Shown: positions 57,078-64,000 of the stretch, one piece after another | Numbering within the stretch: position 1 is the stretch's first letter | Layout: each line of letters starts with the position of its first letter | NCBI RefSeq assembly: GCF_003350295.1 | Contig: NZ_QLYY01000020.1 | Span: forward strand, 1-64,000 | Length of the DNA: 64,000 nucleotides | Direction: 5' to 3' | From: Vibrio tetraodonis | GTDB taxonomy: Bacteria; Pseudomonadota; Gammaproteobacteria; Enterobacterales; Vibrionaceae | Position numbers and translations under genes: made by a program | The notes under the pieces: model-generated | Seen by the model: the letters and a program-made list of their open reading frames with translations, nothing else | Told to the model about the DNA's origin: nothing | Database searches by the model: none

Positions 57078-57435
57078 AGCTTAAAAACCAGTCAATTGTA
57101 GGGGAACAGAGAGTGGGATTATATATTAATATAAGCCAAGGAAAAGTAGGTAGCTCCTCATCTATTTGCTTTTATCTGTTTAATTGTCAATAAATGCATT
57201 AAGCAAAGACCTATAATCATATTTAACGCTTTGTATGGAGGAGAGGACCTAAACCTAGGCTAGCTTAAGGTCTTAAGAGTACTGGTATGACCAATTACTT
57301 TGACGACTTGGTTGTTTATAAAATGACATGCGCTAAGGTTTGCTATTATCTCATTTGGTGAATTATATGAGTATAATGCTTATATAATTCAATACCTGAA
57401 TTGCAATTTAACTAGCTTGTAGATCGAGGCTTTGT
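57078..57435. other. 358-bp divergent region between ansA and the glutaminase gene
   Basis: AT-rich, with no reading frame that has a ribosome site. It holds the dyad at 57360-57390 next to the glutaminase gene. A CTTAAGGTCTTAAG word occurs near 57260. Promoters for both genes must lie here, but only the TATAAT inside the dyad is clear. Confidence 0.5.
57360..57390 (+). promoter_or_regulatory. Dyad flanking a TATAAT box before the glutaminase gene
   Basis: GAATTATAT (57360-57368) and ATATAATTC (57382-57390) are perfect inverted repeats with 13 bases between, and TATAAT (57372-57377) lies inside. Protein bound to both arms would cover the -10 box. No matching -35 box was found. Confidence 0.4.
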
Positions 57436-58443
57436 ATGCATAGACAATTTTTATTGTTTTCTTCTTTACTTATTTTTTTATTTACAGCTCCCTCGTTTGC
57501 AAGCCAGCGAGAAGACGACCAAGTTTGCGCTGCTGCACAGGCGGCTTACCTTAAATTCAGAGACCTGAATTCTGGTAATAATGCCGCTTATATCAAGGCG
57601 CTGGAGTCTGTTGACCCAAAAACCTTCGGTATCTCAGTTGTGACTACAAATGGACGCGTTTGTGAATTTGGAGATTATGACGCACCGGTTTCTATACAGT
57701 CTGTCTCAAAAGTTTTTACTCTAGCACTGTTAATGAATGATAAAGGGCCGGACTTTGTTGAAGAGACCATAGGGGTTCAACCTACAGGCATGCCCTTTAA
57801 CTCTGTTTTGGCAATTGAAAACCAGCAAGGCTCCCCATCTAACCCTTATGTTAATGCTGGCGCTATTTCTACAGTGAGTTGGCTAACGACTCAAAATGAA
57901 ATCGATCGTTGGAAGATGATTAAGGGTAATTTGGACAATTTTGCAGGTAAAAAGCTCAAAATCAATAATGATGTACTACAGTCGGAAATGGAGGACAACA
58001 AGCGCAATCTTGGTATTGCTTTTCTGCTTGATTCATATGGAAGGCTGGGTACTAGCCCTCTTGAGGCAGTGACCACATATACCAAGCAGTGTTCAGTTAA
58101 TGTCACCGCTCATGACTTGGCGGTGATGGGGTCGGTTCTCGCCAATTATGGTTCACACCCACTGACACATAAAAAAATACTAAATGGTGACTATGTACCA
58201 AACATATTATCATCAATGGTTATGTCTGGTGTCTATGATAATTCAGGTAGCTGGTTTTATGAAACGGGAGTGCCAGCAAAAAGTGGTGTGGGTGGTGGTT
58301 TCATTGCCATTATACCGGGAAAAATGGCTATTGGTGTGGTATCACCACCGCTTGATGAGTTTGGTAACAGTGTGCGAGCTCAAAGAGCCGTAAGTTATAT
58401 TGTTAACGAGATGAACTTAAACCCTTACGCCAAGCAAAAATAA
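57436..58443 (+). CDS. Glutaminase with export signal
   Basis: A 335-residue serine-dependent beta-lactamase-like glutaminase. The SxxK motif lies in SIQSVSKVFTLAL; NPYVNAGAIST, NKRNLGIAFLL and AKSGVGGGFIAIIPGKM are the family blocks. Compared with the usual 305-310 residues it has an N-terminal extension that reads as a Sec signal (MHRQ, then a hydrophobic run, SFA-S cleavage near 22). It would convert glutamine to glutamate in the periplasm. It is divergent from cytosolic asparaginase. Confidence 0.9.
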   Translation: MHRQFLLFSSLLIFLFTAPSFASQREDDQVCAAAQAAYLKFRDLNSGNNAAYIKALESVDPKTFGISVVTTNGRVCEFGDYDAPVSIQSVSKVFTLALLMNDKGPDFVEETIGVQPTGMPFNSVLAIENQQGSPSNPYVNAGAISTVSWLTTQNEIDRWKMIKGNLDNFAGKKLKINNDVLQSEMEDNKRNLGIAFLLDSYGRLGTSPLEAVTTYTKQCSVNVTAHDLAVMGSVLANYGSHPLTHKKILNGDYVPNILSSMVMSGVYDNSGSWFYETGVPAKSGVGGGFIAIIPGKMAIGVVSPPLDEFGNSVRAQRAVSYIVNEMNLNPYAKQK

Positions 58444-58631
58444 CCTTAATTCAGAAAAATAAGCCAGTGCCGCAAAGGGTACTGGCTATCTAGCCTTCTT
58501 TGGTGTTTTCTAGTCATTCCTTTAGCTTAAAAAAACACCTTGGTGAGCGATGAAGTTTCGCAACACTTCACACTTTTCGCACATCCGACTATCCTTATTT
58601 GAGACCAGAAAAAATAAGAGCTAGGTTTCAT

Positions 58632-61328
58632 ATGAAAGGCAAACGTCGATACTTGAGTATTAATAAAAAGTTACTCTTCGCTGTTACTGTTATTAGTGTA
58701 TTTCTTGCCCTGACGACGACGAGTTACAATCTATATCACAGATTCCAACTGGATATAAGTCATATCAATAATGCTCTATCAAACATAAAGGTAAGCCAGT
58801 TATCTAGCATTACCAGTAGTTTATGGGTAGAAGATCGAGCGCTTCTTAAGTCCCAGATAGAAGGTCTGTTGACGTTACCAGGTGTAGATTACGCCAACAT
58901 ATGGAATGATAAAGGGTCCGTCATCGAAAGAGGGCTGCGACTGGATGATAATGCGATTACGCAAGTATGGCCACTGGAATACCAACTGAGTGGCAAGAGT
59001 TATGCTTTGGGAAATTTGATTATTCAATCGGATCTCACGCCGACATACAATAGCTTGTGGTTGCAGTTTGTTCATATCCTTTTTGCAGAAAGTGTTCGTA
59101 TTGTATTACTAGTGGCAAGTGTTCTTGCCTTCACATGGTTTTTTGTGATCAAGCGAATAAACATGATGGAGAAAACCGTTAGTAGTAGCGAAAGTGACCA
59201 AGCTCCTAATAAGATTTCTCTTCCTCATGCATGGTTTAGCGACGAAATTACTAACTTGGCAGATAGGTTTAATCACTCTAGCGATGTGATTGAAAACCAT
59301 TATTATCAGCTTAACCAAGCCAGAGAAAGTGCAGAAAAAGCAAAAGATGAAGCGATTAAGGCCAGTAAGGCTAAAAGTAGCTTTCTGGCAAATATGTCAC
59401 ATGAAATTCGAACCCCCCTTAATGGTGTGATAGGTATTTCAGAAGTCCTTTCTGATACTTCATTAACAGCCATCCAACGTGACTATGTAGGTACAATTGA
59501 GACGTCATCTCATCTATTACTCAATCTGATTAATGATATTTTAGATTTCTCTAAGGTCGAATCCGGAATGCTAGTTATTAGTCCCAATTCTACCAATGTA
59601 AGAGAATCGATTTATGATATTGCATCAATTGTCTCACCCAAGGCCCAAGAAAAAGAAGTTGAGCTAAAAGTTACGGTGACGGCTAATACGCCTTATTGCC
59701 TGATGATTGACGATCATAGATTACGCCAAATATTGATGAATTTTATGTCTAATGCTGTGAAGTTTACTGATCAGGGTGAGGTACATCTTTGCGTAACCAC
59801 TAAGAAGGTGGAAGGTACAAATGCTGTTGTGGAGTTTTCTGTACAAGATTCAGGAATAGGGATTGATGAGCAGCAGCAAAAGAAAATTTTTGAGCCTTTT
59901 GTTCAAGAAGACGAGTCTACCACTCGGCAATTTGGTGGTACAGGGCTCGGGCTAGCCATCAGTACCCAGTTAGTTGAGCTCATGGGAGGTAAGATTCGCC
60001 TAGAGTCAGAAAAAAATCATGGCAGCCGCTTTTTCTTTGAGTTATGTCTACCTATTGCTCAACTGGACTTTGACTCCAAGAATAGTTTACGGACCAGCCT
60101 ACTGTGTTTGGTCTGTGATGACAAAGCTCAGCAAGATCAGCTATGTGAATCTTTAAACTTCTATCATGCGCCCGTTTACCAATCTGTAACGGGGCTGGAT
60201 CATTTGCCTGAATGGGTATACGAGAAAGATAATGTTATTGTTATCTATGTAGAAACTAGGCCTAACATGGCAGCCCAAAGTGAAAGTCTCTTTCGTCATA
60301 TTCATGATTTGGGCAAACATGTATGTTTAATAAAACACCTACACAGCCAACAGTTTGATTTTGGAGAAAGCGTTGGCGCTGTAATTACCCAGCCTTTACT
60401 TGGCCAGCGCTTGGTGAAGCTTATAGAGCGGCTGGAAAACAGCTTTGCTCAATCTTCTGTTGAAACGCCACAAATAACCCAAGAAGAAGTCAACATCAAC
60501 AAGGTATTGGTGGTAGATGATAATGAGGTTAACCGCAAGATTGCTACAATTCATGTTGAGAAATCCGGTTATAGTTTTGATCTTGCTGAAAATGGTCAGC
60601 AGGCCTTAGAAATGTTTAAGAAACATAACTATGCGGTGATACTTATGGATTGTATGATGCCAGTCATGGATGGATTTGAAGCAACAGAGAAGATCCGTCA
60701 AATAGAGCGAGAGGAAAACCGAGACCGTCTTGTTCCCATTGTTGCACTGACTGCTAGCGTGGTGGATGAAGACATTCAAAAGTGTTTTGATGTCGGTATG
60801 AATGATTACCTAGCCAAACCCTTTAAAGCCGATGTTTTAAGACAAAAATTGTTGGCATTGTTTCCTCAAAATTCCAGGCATAAACAACCAACAAAATTAG
60901 AGTCAGAGCCTAAAGGTATGTGTAAAGTACCTAGCGAATCTTTATCGGATTATTTAGGGCGCATTTTGTTGGTCGAGGATAACAATGTTAATCAAAAAGT
61001 GGCGTCAATAATGCTGAGTAAAGCGGGTTATCAGTTTGAAATCGCGGAAAATGGACAGGTAGCGGTGGACAAATATGCGCAAGATAGTAATTTTGATATT
61101 ATTCTGATGGACTGCATGATGCCAGTTATGGATGGATTTGAAGCGACACAAAAGATTCGCGAATATGAGCGGTTCTCTGGTCTGTCTAAAACGCCTATTA
61201 TTGCGCTGACAGCGAGTGTGATAGATGATGATATTCGTCGTTGTTTTGATTCCGGTATGGATGCGTATTTACCCAAGCCTTTCAAGAAAGAAACGCTTTT
61301 ACAAGAAATCGAGAGTATCACGTCATAA
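58632..61328 (+). CDS. Hybrid sensor histidine kinase with two receiver domains
   Basis: An 898-residue sensor. Two membrane segments (about 13-33 and 155-175) enclose a periplasmic domain of about 120 residues. A linker and coiled coil lead to HisKA (His257 in FLANMSHEIRTPLNG) and HATPase_c (DSGIGI, GGTGLGLAIS). Next comes a degenerate receiver-like stretch (about 480-600), then two intact receivers, each with VD/ED acidic pair, MDCMMPVMDGFEAT phospho-Asp loop and KPFK. No HPt domain is seen. The start is ATG 58632; an upstream TTG frame is weaker. The signal is unknown. Neighbours are glutaminase and an MFS carrier. Confidence 0.92.
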   Translation: MKGKRRYLSINKKLLFAVTVISVFLALTTTSYNLYHRFQLDISHINNALSNIKVSQLSSITSSLWVEDRALLKSQIEGLLTLPGVDYANIWNDKGSVIERGLRLDDNAITQVWPLEYQLSGKSYALGNLIIQSDLTPTYNSLWLQFVHILFAESVRIVLLVASVLAFTWFFVIKRINMMEKTVSSSESDQAPNKISLPHAWFSDEITNLADRFNHSSDVIENHYYQLNQARESAEKAKDEAIKASKAKSSFLANMSHEIRTPLNGVIGISEVLSDTSLTAIQRDYVGTIETSSHLLLNLINDILDFSKVESGMLVISPNSTNVRESIYDIASIVSPKAQEKEVELKVTVTANTPYCLMIDDHRLRQILMNFMSNAVKFTDQGEVHLCVTTKKVEGTNAVVEFSVQDSGIGIDEQQQKKIFEPFVQEDESTTRQFGGTGLGLAISTQLVELMGGKIRLESEKNHGSRFFFELCLPIAQLDFDSKNSLRTSLLCLVCDDKAQQDQLCESLNFYHAPVYQSVTGLDHLPEWVYEKDNVIVIYVETRPNMAAQSESLFRHIHDLGKHVCLIKHLHSQQFDFGESVGAVITQPLLGQRLVKLIERLENSFAQSSVETPQITQEEVNINKVLVVDDNEVNRKIATIHVEKSGYSFDLAENGQQALEMFKKHNYAVILMDCMMPVMDGFEATEKIRQIEREENRDRLVPIVALTASVVDEDIQKCFDVGMNDYLAKPFKADVLRQKLLALFPQNSRHKQPTKLESEPKGMCKVPSESLSDYLGRILLVEDNNVNQKVASIMLSKAGYQFEIAENGQVAVDKYAQDSNFDIILMDCMMPVMDGFEATQKIREYERFSGLSKTPIIALTASVIDDDIRRCFDSGMDAYLPKPFKKETLLQEIESITS

Positions 61329-61342
61329 ATTGGGGAATAGGT

Positions 61343-61368
61343 GCAGACTCGGAGTATTCTGAGTCTGC
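61343..61368. promoter_or_regulatory. Hairpin between convergent kinase and MFS genes
   Basis: GCAGACTC pairs with GAGTCTGC across 10 bases. There is no T run on either side, so termination would be weak. Confidence 0.4.
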
Positions 61369-61391
61369 GATCGTCAGCTTTGCGTGTACCC

Positions 61392-62582
61392 CTATGCAGG
61401 AGAAAGTTCTGGTCTTGTATCTGTGAGAAAAAGTACCATCAAGCAGGGTATTGAAGCTATTGCTAGATATAAACCCACGTAGGCTGAACCATGTTCCATC
61501 GCCTCAGCCACGATAAGTGGTGTTAGGCCACCAAAGATAGATAACGCGATATTGTAACCCACCCCTAGACTTGTAATGTGGTTTTCTGAATGCTGCCAAA
61601 GTACGGCTACTGTATTGCCCAATATAACGGCAGATAAAGCACTAATACCTAAAACAGCACATGCTTGCAAAACAAATTGCTCAGAGCCAAGCAGTGCAAA
61701 GAGTGGGATAGCGGAAAACAACATGGCGATAGCACCAAACTTAAAGGCTTGTTTGGTAGAAAAGTATTTATCTACAATAAATGAGAATGTAAATATCAAT
61801 AAAACCAAGATCGAAGAGTTTATTAATGCTAGATTCTCAATATTCATTGCTTTACCTAAAATGCCACTTGCTAAGTTTTGTACGTAGAATATGACACCGG
61901 CAAGAACGGATAAACAAAAGACTTTTGTAATAACTTTGTAGTTAGCTTGAGTCGCTATTTTTCCAGCTTTTGGTAACTCTGGCAAAGAAAGACGAAGGTA
62001 TAGACTGACGATAATATTTATAACACCAATAAATAGCGGTATTCTCCAACCCCAAGCCATCATTTGCTCTTGACTAAGGAAGTACTCCAGCCCAGCAACG
62101 ATTAATAGTGATATGATAACGCCTGAAATTGAGCTAGATACAATGAGACTGCTAATTCTAGAACGTTCAGATTTTTTTGCATCATACAAAAGATAGTTAA
62201 ACAGGGTTGGGTATTCTCCGCCAAAACTAAATGCTTGGAGCATTTGTAGCACTAAGAATATAACCACTACATACTGGCCAACAGTTTCAACTGGGACTAA
62301 AGCCATAGAAACAGTCGCAAAACCTGTAAGTAGATTACAGAAAACCAAAGCCTTTTTTCGCCCATACTGTGCGGCATAGCGACAAATGACAACACCACCA
62401 ATGGGACGAATTAAGAATCTTAATGCAAATACTCCCCATACGATAAACTCTGAATGTTCAATCCCTTGGTTTGAAAATAATTGAGAAATGTACATAGATA
62501 TTGACGCAAATACTGCGATATCGTAGTACTCCATAGCATTACCAAGAACAGCACTAGCTCTCTGTTTCCACGTTAATGACAA
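61392..62582 (-). CDS. MFS transporter, metabolite:H+ symporter (ProP/MHS) type
   Basis: A 396-residue carrier with about eleven or twelve membrane segments. The start WKQRASAVLGNAMEYYDIAVFASISMYIS, FLIRPIGGVVICRYAAQYGRKKAL and the GGEYPTLFNYL block belong to the MHS family (relatives of ProP, KgtP and citrate carriers). Substrate unknown. The start appears to be TTG at 62582, seven bases after AAGGGG; the first in-frame ATG would remove conserved residues. It lies on the opposite strand to the kinase. Confidence 0.82.
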   Translation of the reverse strand: MSLTWKQRASAVLGNAMEYYDIAVFASISMYISQLFSNQGIEHSEFIVWGVFALRFLIRPIGGVVICRYAAQYGRKKALVFCNLLTGFATVSMALVPVETVGQYVVVIFLVLQMLQAFSFGGEYPTLFNYLLYDAKKSERSRISSLIVSSSISGVIISLLIVAGLEYFLSQEQMMAWGWRIPLFIGVINIIVSLYLRLSLPELPKAGKIATQANYKVITKVFCLSVLAGVIFYVQNLASGILGKAMNIENLALINSSILVLLIFTFSFIVDKYFSTKQAFKFGAIAMLFSAIPLFALLGSEQFVLQACAVLGISALSAVILGNTVAVLWQHSENHITSLGVGYNIALSIFGGLTPLIVAEAMEHGSAYVGLYLAIASIPCLMVLFLTDTRPELSPA

Positions 62583-62923
62583 CCTTGTACCCCTTATAAA
62601 TTTAGTCTTTTCTTTAAGTTTTTATAAAAATCGCTGAATTATTTTTGTCCCAAATATAGACGAGAAATAATTTATTTAATCGTTATTTTAATGATTGAAT
62701 TATCAATTTTATTAAATAATGGAGTTCTATATAAACTAAATTTTTGCCTTTTTATATGTGCGCATCATACATGATAAAATAAATTGTTCCAGAGATTTAG
62801 CTGATAGATAGATGAGAAGTCGATAGATTTAAATCAGGAAGTGAAAATACTCTAAAAGTGGTTAGAAAATGCGCCTATATATTATATTTCTGATATAGGC
62901 GCTATAGCTGTGTTGGATATTAT
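62583..62923. other. 341-bp AT-rich intergenic region
   Basis: Very AT-rich, with no supported gene. It contains the promoter side of the minus-strand MFS gene and the sppA terminator (62871-62902). The remainder shows only simple A/T-rich words. Confidence 0.5.
62871..62902 (-). terminator. Terminator after sppA
   Basis: GCGCCTATAT pairs with ATATAGGCGC across 12 bases; on the minus strand ATTTTCT follows. It lies 22 bp after the sppA stop codon. Confidence 0.65.
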
Positions 62924-64000
62924 TTAGTTAACTTGGCAATTCAAACAAAACGCATACTGACCTTTAGGATCGTTAAAGCTGCTCAATAGGCTTGTATCTT
63001 GAATTATTTGAGTTGCTGCAGGTCTTAGTGTATCAGGAATAAGAGCGTAAACATCTAGACCAAGTTTGACTTTCACTTCACTCATTAAGTTTTGAATAAA
63101 TTCTTGGGCTGGTGTCAGTGGTTCTTCAACCCAATATAAGTTGTAATCATCCAAGTTAGCGAGGTTTGCAGCCAGCGCAATTGCGTCATCAAAGTCTCCC
63201 ATTTGATCGACTAAACCAAACTTTTCTGCGTCTTGCCCTGTCCATACACGGCCTTGAGCTATCTTGTCCATGTTATTGATATCGATATTTCTGTTTTCAC
63301 TGACTAGATTAACAAAACGATGGTATCCATGCTCAATACCAAGTTGAAATGCATCGCTTGCTCCTTTGGATAAGCCAGTTGTTATACCAACACCTGAAAA
63401 AGGAGAAGTACCAACACCATCTGTATAGACACCTAACTTGTTTAGCCCTTTTTCGAAAGTAGTAATCACACTGAAAATACCAATTGAGCCAGTCAGGGTT
63501 GTAGGTTGGGCGACAATTTTATCTGCACTCATAGAAATCCAATATCCACCAGACGCAGCCAAGCTTGACATGGATGCGACGACTGGTTTACCAGCTTCCC
63601 TTAGCGCTTGTATTTCGTTACGTATGACTTCAGATGCGAATGCACTGCCTCCTGGACTGTCGACACGCAATACTACTGCTTTGACGTTATCATCATTTCG
63701 AGCTTCACGAAGAAGCGCTGAAACTGTGTCACCGCCTGCTGTACCTTGTGGTTGTGAGCCATCCATAATGGCACCACTTGCAACGACTACAGCGATGTCA
63801 TCTTTTGTAGAATCAAACTCAGGTTTTAGGGTAGTCATATATTGGTAGTAATCGACATGCTGATAACTATCTTCTCCATTAGAGCCAAACACTTCAACCA
63901 AGTCGGCTCTTACTTGTTGACGAGTAGCAAGCTCATCTACCAATCCAAGCTCAAGAGATAAACCTGCAAGATCACCATTTTGCTCCTCTAACTGGGCCAA
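62924..64000 (-). CDS. sppA: Signal peptide peptidase SppA (protease IV), C-terminal part
   Basis: The last 358 or so residues of a protein that is normally about 615 long; the 5' part lies beyond the right edge. The catalytic serine region SMSSLAASGGYWIS and VVLRVDSPGGSAFASEVIRNEI and LTGSIGIFSV are intact. The paired catalytic lysine sits in the missing N-terminal half. SppA degrades cleaved signal peptides in the inner membrane. A terminator follows the stop. Confidence 0.95.
   Translation of the reverse strand: MAQLEEQNGDLAGLSLELGLVDELATRQQVRADLVEVFGSNGEDSYQHVDYYQYMTTLKPEFDSTKDDIAVVVASGAIMDGSQPQGTAGGDTVSALLREARNDDNVKAVVLRVDSPGGSAFASEVIRNEIQALREAGKPVVASMSSLAASGGYWISMSADKIVAQPTTLTGSIGIFSVITTFEKGLNKLGVYTDGVGTSPFSGVGITTGLSKGASDAFQLGIEHGYHRFVNLVSENRNIDINNMDKIAQGRVWTGQDAEKFGLVDQMGDFDDAIALAANLANLDDYNLYWVEEPLTPAQEFIQNLMSEVKVKLGLDVYALIPDTLRPAATQIIQDTSLLSSFNDPKGQYAFCLNCQVN

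Overview
The window is a piece of a gammaproteobacterial main chromosome, most likely from the genus Vibrio or a close relative in the Vibrionaceae. The basis is gene order recalled from established genomes: tig-clpP-clpX-lon-hupB-ppiD-comEA-cmk-rpsA-ihfB-lapA-lapB-pyrF...cysB matches the V. cholerae chromosome I order, and the proteins (RssB, Lon, DusC, FadL/VolA, CopI-like cupredoxin) have a Vibrio look. Coding density is high and base composition is moderate (mid-40s % GC by eye). Two stretches are clearly more AT-rich: about 8.0-9.5 kb, and the ends around 57 and 62.7 kb.

Layout. 1-297: one end of an IS4-family insertion sequence that runs off the left edge. 370-7700: a YdjA-like nitroreductase, a LysR regulator, the sigma-S adaptor RssB, a 43-residue membrane peptide, ybaN, then apt-dnaX-ybaB-recR (purine salvage, DNA polymerase III tau/gamma, nucleoid protein, recombination). 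dnaX carries an exact A-AAA-AAG slippery heptamer followed by a -1 frame stop. 8081-9509: an AT-rich, translationally coupled four-gene island of small membrane proteins of unknown function, including a 57-residue glycine-zipper peptide that resembles the helix of microcin V. 9521-10740: folD and a tRNA-Arg(UCU).

10805-21183 is a sarcosine/one-carbon catabolic locus: a divergent GlxA/GbdR/SouR-type AraC regulator, then glyA-soxB-soxD-soxA-soxG-purU and an NhaC-type antiporter. Sarcosine oxidase makes 5,10-methylene-THF and glycine, GlyA links glycine and serine, and PurU recycles formyl-THF. 21218-22283 is a copper unit with a textbook CueR-type promoter (19-bp spacer filled by a dyad), a Cys-rich secreted protein and a type-1 copper cupredoxin. 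23.3-27.5 kb holds a possible small RNA, a FadR-like operator, fadL and the surface lysophospholipase volA.

28-34.8 kb is the proteostasis block tig, clpP, clpX, lon and hupB, with good sigma-32 promoter matches upstream of tig and lon. ppiD follows, then comEA (DNA uptake), which is broken here by a one-base frameshift. 37.4-46.9 kb is cmk, rpsA, a MITE-like repeat, ihfB, lapAB, pyrF, miaE, an unknown coiled-coil membrane protein, cysB and a methyltransferase. 47.1-49.9 kb encodes an ABC importer of the TrpXYZ type. 49.9-55.0 kb has dusC, a SEC-C protein, and lolA-rarA-serS. 55.1-64.0 kb has a CPBP protease, cytosolic asparaginase ansA, a glutaminase with an export signal, a hybrid histidine kinase with two duplicated receivers, an MFS transporter and the C-terminal part of sppA.

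The best candidate for something undescribed is the 8.1-9.5 kb island. The most consequential single lesion is the comEA frameshift. Several starts were moved from the longest reading frame to the codon with a proper Shine-Dalgarno sequence. Function calls rest on remembered family sequences and motifs; no search was run.
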